64,000 nt of DNA from Leishmania martiniquensis (lineage: Eukaryota > Euglenozoa > Kinetoplastea > Trypanosomatida > Trypanosomatidae): the NCBI RefSeq assembly GCF_017916325.1, contig NC_090155.1:161501-225500 (forward strand), read 5' to 3'. Each line of letters opens with the position of its first letter. Position 1 is the first letter of the stretch. The translations under genes and the position numbers were made by a program. The notes beneath the pieces were generated by a model. The model ran no database searches, was not told the DNA's origin, and saw only the letters and a program-made list of their open reading frames with translations. Shown piece by piece: positions 29,081 through 39,700 of this stretch.

Positions 29081-30715
29081 ATGCTAGCGTCAAAGAGCAT
29101 CGTGCGTGCTACTAGCAACAGCAGCAGCAGCGTTAGCACAAGCGCGTCTATTGGTCCACGTCTACGAAGGGCCACATCATGGCAGCCTAGGGGCCCTGTG
29201 CACTGTCAGCGTCGCCTCTTTCAAGTGATTCAGCGCGGCCACGATCGACCGCAGGAGTCACTTTATGACAAACTGGGCTTCGCCAAAGACAGCGATGCGC
29301 GCCGTGTGCGCCGCAGCACCACTGAACTGCGGCAGGCACTCCTGCGACGCGTTGAAGAGCTCAAGGACCCCGAAAATAACGCAGCGGACAAGAAGCGGCT
29401 GGCAGAGCTGAAGGAGGCCTACACCCGCCTCCAGAACGAGAGCTTCCGCGCTAACTACACGAGTCACTACTACGCCTCGAACGACGCTCGACTGCACGTC
29501 CTGTGCGACGGTGGCCAGGTGGCCGCCAACTTCAACCCAGAGCACCGGCAATTCACGTACGTGGACCATGCCATCGACCGCGAGAGCACCAGTAGCAGTG
29601 TTGGCGGCTCTCTGCCTAGTGGGAGAGTCTGCCGATCGACTTCCAGCGCAGGTCCTTCCAGCCGGAGCGAGGTGCCGACAGCGGAGGCGCTAGCCGACGC
29701 CTTCCGTAGCGCCACCGGCGTCGGCGAGGGCGCTAGCGGCATCACCTCATCGACAGCGACCGCCTACAAGGCGGCCGATGCAGCAGGGTCGCTGAAAGGC
29801 GAGGATATTACTCACCTGCTGCGGATCACGCTCGAGCAGAGTCTCACAGGGTGTGAAGTAGAGGTGGAGATACAGAAAAACGTGCGCTGCGTCACGTGTC
29901 GCGGCTCCGGCCGCCAGCAGCTGCGGACGCCACGGAAGTGCCCGCAGTGTCTGGGGCGTGGCTCTGCGCATCTCCCAAGTGCCACCTATCACATTGAGCG
30001 CCGCTGCCTCTTTTGTGGCGGCGGGGGGACTGTGCCAGCACCGCCGTGCCGCGCCTGCGACGGCCGTGGTGTGAAACTTCGCCAGACAGTGCGGGTGCCG
30101 GTGAGCGTGCCCGCCGGTACCTTGTCCAACTCCCTCTTCCGCCTTCGCCACCACGGCCATGACGGGGTGCGTGGTGGCCACGCTGGTGATGTGCTGGTCA
30201 CTGTATTGGTAAGCGAGCATCACTTTTTCTATCGCAGTCGCGAGAGGAGCCACGAGCTGCATGCTATGCTACCCTTGCCGCTCTCCGTAGCGCTACTGGG
30301 TGGCCGTGTGAAGGTGCCAACACTAAACGGCTTCGGCATGTTACACGTGCCGCCGTGCGTGCGAAGCGGTCAGGTGCTTCCGCTGGATTTGTATGGTATA
30401 TCGGAGCCCACAAGCCAAGCCTCGGTGGCGGCCGCACCTCACGTAATCTTTTACCACGCCCTGGTGATAGTTCCGAAAGGGGATGCGCTATCAGGAAGGC
30501 AGAAGGCCGCACTGCAGCTGTACGAGGCACATCGCAGCCCTTCTTCGGTGACCATTGCGGAGGCGGCAGTCTCGAAGCTGCCTTACAGCTTGGGTGATGA
30601 ATGCTCGCAACCACAGGCGGCGGCGTCATCTGCAGGCACCATCTCCCGCGCGCAGCTGATGGAGAGTTGCGCCGCCCTCAAGTCCGCGTACAAGCACTGG
30701 TTCAATGCGAGCTAA
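29081..30715 (+). CDS. DnaJ-type (Hsp40, type I) protein with degenerate J domain, probably mitochondrial
   Basis: The 544-residue protein has the type I DnaJ order. A J-like helical region lies at about 58-130 (SLYDKLGFAKDSDARRVRR ... KEAYTRLQNESFRANYT). A cysteine-rich zinc domain starts at C270 with four repeats (CVTCRGSG, CPQCLGRG, CLFCGGGG, CRACDGRG). A substrate-binding C-terminal domain follows (VPVSVPAGT, LFRLRHHGHDG, GDVLVTVLVSEHHFFYR). Start and end of the J region match the family, but the HPD tripeptide that activates Hsp70 is missing. The N-terminus is Ser/Arg-rich with few acids, suggesting mitochondrial import. It may hold substrates without stimulating Hsp70, or act with another J protein. 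The first ATG of the frame is used; the upstream frame starts at GTG within the (TG)n run. Confidence 0.85.
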   Translation: MLASKSIVRATSNSSSSVSTSASIGPRLRRATSWQPRGPVHCQRRLFQVIQRGHDRPQESLYDKLGFAKDSDARRVRRSTTELRQALLRRVEELKDPENNAADKKRLAELKEAYTRLQNESFRANYTSHYYASNDARLHVLCDGGQVAANFNPEHRQFTYVDHAIDRESTSSSVGGSLPSGRVCRSTSSAGPSSRSEVPTAEALADAFRSATGVGEGASGITSSTATAYKAADAAGSLKGEDITHLLRITLEQSLTGCEVEVEIQKNVRCVTCRGSGRQQLRTPRKCPQCLGRGSAHLPSATYHIERRCLFCGGGGTVPAPPCRACDGRGVKLRQTVRVPVSVPAGTLSNSLFRLRHHGHDGVRGGHAGDVLVTVLVSEHHFFYRSRERSHELHAMLPLPLSVALLGGRVKVPTLNGFGMLHVPPCVRSGQVLPLDLYGISEPTSQASVAAAPHVIFYHALVIVPKGDALSGRQKAALQLYEAHRSPSSVTIAEAAVSKLPYSLGDECSQPQAAASSAGTISRAQLMESCAALKSAYKHWFNAS

Positions 30716-31805
30716 CGGCATAAACAAATATATATATATGTCTATATATAGTGATGCGATCGCATTTTTCACCGATCATCGTGACACTTGTGGATGGCGT
30801 GGGCGCATGTGCTCCTCTGTGCATGCGCCTGTGCGCGGATAGCATACTTCGAGCGAAGGTGCAAACGCACCAAGTACGGGGGGGCAGAGGGAGTGTGATG
30901 CGCTTCCAAGATGGGGTGTATTGTGGACAGTTAACGAGCGAGCTGCTGGGCCAGTTGCGATTGCGTTGGTGAGAAAAGAGCCAATGAAACAGCGCGAGAT
31001 AGGAGGCGGATGCGTGCGGGCAGGTCAAAGACGGGAAGGCAGAAAGGGGGGTGCCCGAAAGAGGTGCGTGAATCGTTAGGCATGCGCCTCTTTGGCTATC
31101 GGCTCAGCACTCCATCCCGTTCCCCTCCCCCCACCCCGTCTGCCTCTCTGACTGTCTGTCTCACCAACCGCTTTCGATTGTGTGGCAGCCGCCATATTTG
31201 TCTCTGTTGCTTTTTGTGCGTTTTGAGGATCGCATACTGGCGAGCGCGGCAGCCTGCAGACGAGCACAGGAGTTCAGCGAAGGGGAAAGCAGAGGGAGAC
31301 GGAGAGGCTGACGGTGCCGCTCTCCGCGCCACCACCCACCACCTCTGTTCCCGCGCTCTCCGGCGACGCAGCACAGAGCCGAGCGAATTCGCTTGCAAAC
31401 TTCATTATTTTCTCCTCTCTCCCTCTCGCCCTCATTCCTTAGTGCGTTCGCGTTAACTCTTGCTGAAGCCAACGAGCAGCACTGTGGCTCATCGCGGCCT
31501 TTCCACTCTCCCACCAAGTCCCTGCCTTGCTGCACCTCACCTGCTGCATCATAGAGACTCCTCCTTCCCTTTACCAGCATAACATTAGACGGAAGCGGTC
31601 CTCTCCTCCTCCTCCCGCGGTACCCCTTCCCCTTTCTTCTCTTTTTTGCCTTTCTAACACACAAAAAGTCACCGAAGCCAACAAAAATCGAGGTGTTTAA
31701 TTACGGTGCCGCCACGTCATTGCCGCTTTCTTCTGCACTGACTCGTTGTGCGCTCAGTGAAAGGGGAAAAAAGGGGGGGATCGGCCAACGTGCGAATTGC
31801 TCAGC
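30716..31805. other. Intergenic spacer with AT patch and CTPS leader
   Basis: No convincing gene. An AT patch (30727-30750) follows directly on the DnaJ-like stop. A very strong C/T tract lies at 31596-31655, with acceptor AG 31667-31668. A G/A run precedes the CTPS start. Confidence 0.55.
31667..31668 (+). promoter_or_regulatory. Candidate spliced-leader acceptor for CTP synthase
   Basis: This is the first AG after a long C/T tract (31621-31655). It would give a 5' UTR of about 137 nt before the ATG at 31806. Confidence 0.5.
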
Positions 31806-33596
31806 ATGGCGGAGCGCAAGACCGCGTCCGGTAGTGCGTACTACCTTCCCTCGCCGATGCTGCTGTCGCAGAACCAGGATGAGGAGCGGGTGAAGTTTGT
31901 CGTGGTGAGCGGCGGAGTCTGCAGCTCCCTGGGCAAGGGTATAACGACCAGTGCCATTGGCGCCCTGCTGCGTGCTGCGGGCTACCGTGTTTGCAGCATA
32001 AAAATCGATCCTTACATCAACATCGACGCAGGTCTCATGAGCCCGTATGAGCATGGTGAGGTATACGTGCTGGAGGATGGCGGTGAGGCGGACCTCGACC
32101 TCGGCAACTATGAGCGCTGGATGTCGGTGCACCTGACACGCGACCACAACATCACCACCGGCAAGGTATACCAGAAGCTCTTAGCGAAGGAGCGCGCCGG
32201 CGGTTTTCTGGGAAAGACGGTGCAGCTCGTCCCGCACTTCACGAACGAGGTTGTGAACCACATCTTCAAGATCTGCCAGACGCCCATGAACGGCTCGAGC
32301 AAGCGGCCAGAGATCTGCATGATCGAGCTCGGCGGCACGGTGGGCGACATGGAATCGCAGCCCTTCGTCGAGGCGCTGCGCCGGCTGCGCTACTCTATTC
32401 TTCCGGAGGACTTCTGCCTCCTCCACGCGACGTACCTGCCGGTGTTTGGCGGAACGCAGAAGACGAAGCCGACACAGCACAGCTGCCACGCCCTCCTTTC
32501 CCTGGGCCTCCAGCCGGACTTTCTCGTCTGCCGCAGCGAGCAGCCGCTGGCTGCAGATGTGAAGGAAAAGCTGTCGAACCAGTGTGGCGTGCAGAGCAAA
32601 GATATCATTGGTGCACCCAACGTGAACTGTCTGTACCAGATCCCCATTACGTTTGTGGATCAGGGCTTGATTGATCGCCTCTTGCACAAGTTGCGCCTGC
32701 GGTCGAGCGTGCCGCCGATGGACGTGCCGACCTACGAGACCTTCAAAAAGTTCACTCAGATTCTGCAGAACCCCAGCAACCGCAAGGTGCGGATTGCTTT
32801 TGTCGGCAAGTACGTGACAGGTGGGTCGGACGCGTATTTCTCGGTGCTGCAGTGCTTCGAGCACTGCCAGCTTGCCCTCGGCATCAACGTTGAGGTCTTC
32901 TACCTGGAAAGCGGGGAGCTGGAGGGCGAGAACGCCGAGGAGGCCAAGGCGGCGCTGCTCCAGTGCGACGGCATCTTTGTCCCTGGCGGCTTCGGTGTTC
33001 GTGGCATCGACGGTAAGGTAAACGCGGTGCGGCTGGCTCGCGAGCACAACATCCCATACTTTGGCGTCTGCCTAGGTATGCAGGTCGCCATCATCGAGCG
33101 GGCCCGCAACAAGCTCGGCTGGCGCGACGCGAACAGCGAGGAGTTCGACCCCTCCAGTACACACCAGATGGTGCGCATCATGGACGCTGACCGAGAGAGG
33201 ATGGGTGCCAACATGCACCTCGGCGCGCGTGAAGTGCACATTGTGGAGCCGAACTCATGCATGCGCACCATCTATTCCAACGCCCCGGTTGTGCTGGAGC
33301 GCCACCGTCACCGCTATGAGGTGAACGCCAAGTACCTCGATGATCTACGCAAGGAAGGCCTCGTCATCTCCGCCGTCTCAGACCCCAACGCAGGCGAGCA
33401 CCTGCGCGTCGAGGCCATCGAAGACCCGTCACTGAAATTCTTCCTTGCTGTGCAGTTCCACCCGGAGTTCGTCTCCACCCCGCTGGACCCCTCGCCGCCG
33501 TTCCTCGCGTTTTTCGCGGCGGCCTCTGGTAGCGAGGTGAATTGGCCCGCTGAATGCGCCGCGCGCCGTCTGCCCGTTGCTGCCCGGTCGAGCTAA
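31806..33596 (+). CDS. CTPS: CTP synthase
   Basis: This 596-residue enzyme makes CTP from UTP, ATP and glutamine, the last step of de novo cytidine nucleotide synthesis. The N-terminal synthetase domain begins KFVVVSGGVCSSLGKG with the ATP loop and continues with SIKIDPYINIDAG and MSPYEHGEVYVLEDGGE, the family's UTP and allosteric regions. The C-terminal class I glutamine amidotransferase has the oxyanion strand PGGFGVRG, the nucleophile C422 in FGVCLGMQ, and the His-Glu pair H552 and E554 in VQFHPEF. All key residues are intact and the length is close to the human enzyme (591). Trypanosomatids depend heavily on this step because they salvage cytidine poorly. The start is the first ATG; a TTG three codons upstream is ignored. 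Confidence 0.97.
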   Translation: MAERKTASGSAYYLPSPMLLSQNQDEERVKFVVVSGGVCSSLGKGITTSAIGALLRAAGYRVCSIKIDPYINIDAGLMSPYEHGEVYVLEDGGEADLDLGNYERWMSVHLTRDHNITTGKVYQKLLAKERAGGFLGKTVQLVPHFTNEVVNHIFKICQTPMNGSSKRPEICMIELGGTVGDMESQPFVEALRRLRYSILPEDFCLLHATYLPVFGGTQKTKPTQHSCHALLSLGLQPDFLVCRSEQPLAADVKEKLSNQCGVQSKDIIGAPNVNCLYQIPITFVDQGLIDRLLHKLRLRSSVPPMDVPTYETFKKFTQILQNPSNRKVRIAFVGKYVTGGSDAYFSVLQCFEHCQLALGINVEVFYLESGELEGENAEEAKAALLQCDGIFVPGGFGVRGIDGKVNAVRLAREHNIPYFGVCLGMQVAIIERARNKLGWRDANSEEFDPSSTHQMVRIMDADRERMGANMHLGAREVHIVEPNSCMRTIYSNAPVVLERHRHRYEVNAKYLDDLRKEGLVISAVSDPNAGEHLRVEAIEDPSLKFFLAVQFHPEFVSTPLDPSPPFLAFFAAASGSEVNWPAECAARRLPVAARSS

Positions 33597-35236
33597 ACGA
33601 GCATATGACGTCATGGTGAAAGCGGAGGAGGCGAAGACGGGGAGGCGTCCAGTGCCGAGTGCCCTTTAGGATGAGAGTGGTGGCCTTCGCTTTTAGTGTG
33701 TGTGTGTGTGTGTCGCCGTCGAAAAGGAGAGGCGAGACGCAAAGACGGGGAGGAGGCGATGACGGTGCTGAGGGAGGATAGGGAACGGAGTGAGTGAGGG
33801 GGGGGGCAATGGAGTGTGGTGTGGAGAGACAATGCGGTTGTGCTCCGTCTCACGCGGAAAGAGAAGCGGTAAACGGACAGGCGTGACGAATTGGGGACAA
33901 AAGAACCGACGAGGGAAGGACACCGCTGCCTTCTCGGTGGTGAGGAGAAACGCACGTGCGCTTTCGAATGCCGCCCAAGGCGCCCCGCCCCTCCAACTAC
34001 ATCCTGCGAAAGAGAGAACAACGTTGACGGCTAAGCAAAAGTGAGATGAACGCTGTGTGGAGGAAAGGAGGGGGGTGGCGATCATCATGATACTGCGGCT
34101 GCTTGTCGTATTGCCCTCTCTCTGGTATAAGGACATGTTCGCGACTCCCCCCGTTCTCCTCCTCTCATTTCGCAGCGCGTACCTCCTTTCGCGCTCGCCG
34201 CTCCTCGCGCCTGCTCTCGAATGCGTTTATGCTTGTGTCGTCCACTTCGGGTGGAGGGAGGGGGAGCAGCTTTCCCGCCCTCCTTCAGCTCTCGCTGTCC
34301 CCTGTCTTCATCTCCTCGCGTGCTTGAGCGCATCGTGCTGATGAAGAGAGGGAGGGCGCGGAACAGCAGCCTCACACGATGAGAGAGGGAGGGAGGAATG
34401 ACGGCGGGGAGGTGGAAACATCAGTCACAATCTGAACAGAGGGTGTGGCACGCAACAGCAATCCTGCAAGGAGGCGAACAACTATGGCGCGTCTCGTACC
34501 GTACTTTTTTCTGTTCGTGTGTGTGCGCGTGTATACCCTACGTCTATCAGAGAAGGGATCGTGGTGGTCAGAGCGGTTGCATGTACCTGCTGAGCGGCAT
34601 CTCGTCCTTCTCGGGCTTATGCTCACATGATGGCTCCCATTCGTTGCCGTTGTTGCTGTGACGTGCTGATCGCCCCCTCCCTGACTCCCCCTTCCTCCCC
34701 CCACTCACAGACAGACAGACACATATCTGTGCACGCGATTGCGACGAAGACGATAATAGCTTCGCTGGTGCATGGAAGAATAGGAAATTATTTTTTAAAA
34801 GTCACCCCTCTCCGTTCTCTTCTCCTCTCTCCCCCACACACACACGCACACACGAAGACACACAAAAGCATAGACACCTGCAATGGTTCCGCTTGCATCG
34901 CATCCAAGGGCGGTCCGGCGGCAACTTCTGCCGCCCTCCACCCCCCCACCACACACACACACACACGCCCTCTTCCCTTTCCCTACAGCCCGAATATTTC
35001 GGCTCTCGACTTCCTCTCGAGGGGAGAGAGGCAAGAGGGAAGTAAAAGCGTGTATGAGTGGGATGTCATGCTAAAATGCAGTACGGCCACCTTCTTCGAC
35101 CATAGATCCGAAACGCCGGAACGCTGCGTGCTCGCGAACGCACGCGCTCTCTCTCGGAGCTTCACCTCCCTTTTCTCATGATTGCTTCGCTCTTCGTCGC
35201 TTCTGCACTTTTGCTTTCAACTTACGCGCCTTTCAC

Positions 35237-35238
35237 AG
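35237..35238 (+). promoter_or_regulatory. Candidate spliced-leader acceptor for the membrane-protein gene
   Basis: This AG ends a T/C-rich tract (35186-35235). It would give a 5' UTR of about 373 nt that contains the 17-bp tandem repeat. Confidence 0.35.
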
Positions 35239-35243
35239 GTGCG

Positions 35244-35277
35244 TCTGATATATATTCTCGTCTGATATATATTCTCG
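35244..35277 (+). repeat. 17-bp perfect direct tandem repeat (two copies)
   Basis: TCTGATATATATTCTCG occurs twice head to tail (35244-35260 and 35261-35277), with a partial third start. It lies just after a candidate splice acceptor. Confidence 0.85.
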
Positions 35278-35610
35278 TCTTCAATACACGCTCCTTGCGA
35301 GCACCTTTGACCCCCTCCGCTCCCCTTTCACTGGCAACCAGAGAAAAGGGAGCGGGCCGGCTCACGCACTCGGTGCCTCACCTACACAAACACAGAAGGC
35401 GCCCTACCTCCACCGCTGGTCAGTCCTTCAGCAGTCGGTGCTGGCGTCTCTTTTAATGTCGAAAGCGTGCAGGCAGTGCATGTGCATCAACTCTATCGTG
35501 GACTGGCGTCGCTCCTCCCTCCGACACACACACACTATCTGACCTCCTCATTGAACTGACCTGGAGTCGCCTAGGCCCTCTGCAGCTCGGCCTCTCATTG
35601 CGCGCATGCA

Positions 35611-37869
35611 ATGCATACGACTGAGGGTGGCTGCGCGCAGGTCATTGAACAGGTGAGCGATGACTACTTCCCCTCTGAAATTCATGAGGCGGGCCTTCAG
35701 CAGCCGCTGCCGCGCAGCGGAAGCACCGCCCGAAACGGCGGCGGACGGTCGCCACTGGATGCGACCTTGAACAGCTGGCAGGAGCTCGAGGCGTACATCT
35801 ACTCAGACGCCGCGGTGCTGGATGTGCAATCGCACACGCGGATTCGCGCTCCCAGCGCGGCCGTGCGGCGACGCTGTTGGCGCCTCATGAACTGTATGCG
35901 TGGACAGAGCCCACCCATCGACATCACCATCACAGATCTTACGTCACCGATGAAGTCACCCAAGGGGCCTTCATCGGTGGCGCTTCAGGAGGTGACTGCT
36001 TCTTCCATTGCCGACCGCTCAGCGTTGAGGGCGCTGCTGCATGCATCTTCTCTCGACCCGATGCTCCATTCCCCTTGGACCCCATGCTCGTCCACGGTCA
36101 GCATGAGCACACCGATATCCAACGCCTCGCAGCACGGCTGCTATCCTCTGGAGGCGGCGAGCGAAACGGCAAGCGTCATGGCTGGCGAGAGTGCGCGCGA
36201 TGCGCCTGTGGTGTCCGGTGGGGGTGCCAAGCCGAAAGGCTCGAACCGACCGATGGCGGCGCCAGGCGCAGCAGGCACTCAGAACACAACGCAGTGGCGG
36301 CTGCTCAATGCACCGTACTTGGCTCGCAGCTTCACAAGTGATGCATTTCCGTCCGAGTGTCTCGAACTGCTTGACGGACTCCCCACCGGCGCACAGATGG
36401 AGGACTGGAGCGTTTTCGTTGTGGCGGCCACGCTCAACTTTTACCGACGGCAAGCGTATGCGTGGGCGAGTTCGTGGTGGACGTGGGAATGCGGACTGAT
36501 GGGCAGCGGCGGCCACCTGCTCGCGGGGTGGCTGGCGACACCATCCAGTGTAAGTGCTGCCGTGGGTGACGGCGCATTCGGCGCGGCAGGAGGAGGTTCC
36601 AGCGTTGGCGGGCACGCGGCGACTTCCGCTCCTCCTGCCTCCGCTGCGGCTCACCTACTGGTGAGCGTGCTGTGTACCGTACGCCTTCTGCTCCTGTATG
36701 TACTGTATACTCTGTGTAGCCTGCTGCGCGGTGGGCAGCGCGTGTGCGCGCATCTCCTGCGTCTCGAGGCATCCTCTACACCTCCAGCGAAGGAGTCCAT
36801 TATTTGGACCCTCGCCACGAACCATCGGTGGCGACGGCAAGTGGAGCTGGCACTTGTTAGCATCGCCTGTAGCCTCCTGGTGATGTGCGCTCTAGTGCTC
36901 ATACGCTACCGCAAGTACGTGCGAGCGTTGAACGTGTGGGAGGCCGAGATGGCGCGCCGGGATGCCGCAGAGGTGGGGAGGTGGATGTCTGAAGTGGACG
37001 CTCGACATCAGAGGGCGCGCACCCCGCCCTCCGTAGCCATCTCCGCAGAAGAGTCGCTGCAGGCCAGCAGCAGCTGCATCTTCAAGTTTCCCATGAAGGC
37101 GGCACTGGCGCCGCGGCGTCACAGGGAGCGCCTTCTCGGGGCGTTGCGAACAGAGATGCGGTGTGGAGCGCCGGAGAGCCTCGCAAAACGTCAGACTGGA
37201 CCGTGTCACCACGTCAACGTCGAGAATGAGGCAGGCGGGGATGCAGTCTCTTCTTTCTACCTCCCGCGCCGGCCGTCTGAGAGCAGCGCCTGTGGCATGG
37301 CCGATGCGTTGCCGATGCACTTCCCTAGCGAGCTGCTTCAGGAGCCTTTCCGCAATTCTAGCGCTGCCGCTGCTGCTGGCGGGGCTCGTGCAATCGCACG
37401 GAGTGCAAAGATGCCGGCAAAGTTATTTGACAGTCGTGCCTCGCTGCATGAGGATTGCCCATCGCCGCTAGCTAGTAGTGGGCGACTGCATGGAGTAAGC
37501 GGCAGCGCTTGGAGCACCAATGAAGGCAGTTGTGCTCATGCCCAGCGGGCAAGATCGCTACCACTCACACCGGCGCTGACATCTCCAAGTGCATCGCGCG
37601 GACCGGAAAGCCGAGTGGAATCGTCGATGGCCACCCCGTCGCTGCACGTCTCACTCGGCACATCGAGCAGCACCACAAAGTTGCGGAGAGGGAAAGCCGC
37701 CCTTCGACGGAGACGGCACCGTCCCAACGCAGAGCGGATGCAACTCACGCCTTTTCTCGTTTCAGCTTCCGCTGTGGCAGATCAGGGCCTGGACGTGGAT
37801 AGGGACCTCGCGATGGCTGCAGAGGCGTCGTCTGCACTCATCTCATCGATGCGGTCGCGGGGCTCGTAG
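35611..37869 (+). CDS. Unidentified membrane protein
   Basis: I do not recognise the family. The 752-residue product has coding-like composition throughout and begins at an ATG near the end of the spacer. Two hydrophobic segments stand out: about 348-370 (LLVSVLCTVRLLLLYVLYTL) and about 410-433 (VELALVSIACSLLVMCALVL). They are separated by a basic loop, so the central part is probably a membrane hairpin. An aromatic patch around 275-310 (FYRRQAYAWASSWWTWECGL) may be membrane-associated. The flanking N- and C-terminal regions are Ser/Ala/Arg-rich and probably disordered. No catalytic motif is visible. The third codon positions resemble those of the neighbouring genes. Confidence 0.7.
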   Translation: MHTTEGGCAQVIEQVSDDYFPSEIHEAGLQQPLPRSGSTARNGGGRSPLDATLNSWQELEAYIYSDAAVLDVQSHTRIRAPSAAVRRRCWRLMNCMRGQSPPIDITITDLTSPMKSPKGPSSVALQEVTASSIADRSALRALLHASSLDPMLHSPWTPCSSTVSMSTPISNASQHGCYPLEAASETASVMAGESARDAPVVSGGGAKPKGSNRPMAAPGAAGTQNTTQWRLLNAPYLARSFTSDAFPSECLELLDGLPTGAQMEDWSVFVVAATLNFYRRQAYAWASSWWTWECGLMGSGGHLLAGWLATPSSVSAAVGDGAFGAAGGGSSVGGHAATSAPPASAAAHLLVSVLCTVRLLLLYVLYTLCSLLRGGQRVCAHLLRLEASSTPPAKESIIWTLATNHRWRRQVELALVSIACSLLVMCALVLIRYRKYVRALNVWEAEMARRDAAEVGRWMSEVDARHQRARTPPSVAISAEESLQASSSCIFKFPMKAALAPRRHRERLLGALRTEMRCGAPESLAKRQTGPCHHVNVENEAGGDAVSSFYLPRRPSESSACGMADALPMHFPSELLQEPFRNSSAAAAAGGARAIARSAKMPAKLFDSRASLHEDCPSPLASSGRLHGVSGSAWSTNEGSCAHAQRARSLPLTPALTSPSASRGPESRVESSMATPSLHVSLGTSSSTTKLRRGKAALRRRRHRPNAERMQLTPFLVSASAVADQGLDVDRDLAMAAEASSALISSMRSRGS

Positions 37870-39700
37870 GCAGCGGCGCGGGGAATGCTGTCCGTCTTGG
37901 GCTGCACTTGAGGAAAAGCTTACGCGCGGAGAGCTGCCCCAACGCCTATTGAGGCGAGAGGTAGTTGTGTTGGGCGGCGAGGCGGGGAAGCGAGTGGGGC
38001 CGAGGAGCGATAAGTCGGCGTGGAAGTGTGGCGGCCATCGTCGCAGCGCGCGCTCTCTCTCAACGTCGAAATCGGCATGTGCCCACCCCGCCTTTGCTGC
38101 CGTCTGTCACGACGGAAAGGCCCGACGCAGACTAAGCCGCTGACGAAGTCGCGCAGGTGGTATAGATAGCGGGCGATGCACATATCGACTTGGCAGAGAG
38201 ATAGCCAACAGTCCTTTTAAAACTAAGGGGAGCGTCATAACGTTGTGGCATGCGAGCAGCCCACATCGCGAATGGTGCGCGATGCCACTTCGCTTCGCTT
38301 CGCCACACGCACGTGTGTGTGTGTGTGTGTTTCTCCACGCATCGCCGCCAGTCCGCTGTGCGTGCGGCGAAACAGACCCACCGGAGCGCGTACTCTTCCA
38401 GTTTGGTGGCTGCACGAACGGAAGCGTCGACGTCCTATACATCCACGTATCTATTCTTTTCCATGTGTCACAGGAGGTCAACGACTCGCTGCGGCTCTGA
38501 CCCTGTGTTACAAGTCCGTGACGTGGTGCAACGCGGGGGCCGAATTGGTTAACAGCAACCCCCTCATGCATTTTCGCTACGCCTGTGCCTCAAGCGTTGC
38601 CTACCCATCTCCTTTCTTAGGTCGCCTCTTAGCCGCTCCCATCATGGCAGCCGCCGTGCGTTGCATCCTTCCAGGGCGGCTCAAGGCCCCTCATACACAC
38701 ACACACACACAGACACACAGGCACACATACGTTGGTTGGCAGTGGGTGCCAGCTGACACGCCCTCCAGTCACGCGGATGCGTTGCCTAGTACATGTGTGC
38801 TATGAAATGCGTTTCCCGTGGAACGTGGGCTCCGCAATGCCGTCCACGGCATGGTCACTGATGTCAGCTATGGGCAAAGGGAGGCGGCTGCTCCTCATTG
38901 TGAGGAGCTTCATCCGGTCACCACACTGCGGTGTCTCAGCAGTGGCAGGGGCAAGGTCGCCGTCTGGGTTCCATGCCAGAAAGATTTGTATACGAGGCGT
39001 CCGGGGATGCCACGCGCTGGGAGGCACCACCCCGTCATGAGAACGGTGATGCATGCACGTGTGCATGCTCCTGTATGTACATATGCGCGTGAAACATCAC
39101 CGGCTCCTCTTTAATGCTCCAGGCGACCAGATAAAAGGGGGCAACACCTCTGAGGGGTCGCCCGCGTACGCGTGTGTGTATGTGCGCTTCCGGGGACTTC
39201 AACAGCTAACGGGGAGGAAATGCACGTGACTCCGCGCATGCTGAGCATAGGCGCGAGTCGAGGGTGCATCCCCTCATACACCCCTTCCCCACCACCACCA
39301 CCGTCACCATACATACACACACACATGCACATGCACACCCTCAAGAGATCCCTTTGCCCTCCCACCCACCCACCCCCTCTCCCTCTCTGACCTGTAGCTT
39401 GGTGCCGCCCCGCCCTTTTTCCCCGGGCCTTTCTCTTCCCCTTCTTTACCCACACACGCACACACACACACACATCTGCGGCTTCCTCTAAGCCAGAGCA
39501 TCAAAGAGGGTGCGCGGATCGCCCGAGCTCGCTTCGCAGTCGTTTCCTCACCCCCACCGCTCACCACGTCTCTTCTTCCCCTTATCTGCTCACTCTCTTC
39601 GCTCGTCTTCCCTCTTTTCCCCCGTTCCCCCCTCTCTCTTTCGCTCCCTGCATCTGTGCCCTTTGGGCTCCTTAGCGGCTTGCACAACGGCGACACAAAC
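37870..39700. other. Long spacer with microsatellites
   Basis: No convincing gene in 1.8 kb. It has a (TG)n run at 38313-38330, CA runs at 38695-38710 and 39441-39473, and a long C/T tract at about 39590-39672 with acceptor AG 39674-39675. The stretch 38800-39066 keeps open, moderately coding-like frames on both strands and is discussed as a possible relic. Confidence 0.5.
39674..39675 (+). promoter_or_regulatory. Candidate spliced-leader acceptor for the RSPH1-like gene
   Basis: This AG follows an 80-nt C/T-rich tract (39590-39672). It would give a 5' UTR of about 25 nt and supports the ATG at 39701 over the GTG-initiated frame from 39656. Confidence 0.5.

Larger units (their letters stand above)
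33597..35610. other. Long spacer with microsatellites and a 17-bp tandem repeat
   Basis: No convincing gene in 2 kb. It has a (TG)n run at 33695-33713, G-rich purine DNA (33780-33840), CA runs (34837-34850, 34949-34966), and a 17-bp direct tandem repeat at 35244-35277. A T/C tract at 35186-35235 ends in AG 35237-35238, a candidate acceptor for the next gene. Short open frames here are low complexity. Confidence 0.5.

Noticed and set aside
32181..33047. A 288-codon minus-strand frame
   Set aside because: It mirrors the CTP synthase gene, whose motifs are complete on the + strand.
34627..35181. A 184-codon + strand frame in the spacer after CTPS
   Set aside because: It is made of CA-repeat and C/T-tract translation (Thr-His and Pro-Ser runs) and has no conserved look.
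38245..38805. A 186-codon + strand frame
   Set aside because: It translates a (TG)n and (CA)n microsatellite (VCVCVC and HTHTHT) and has no domain.
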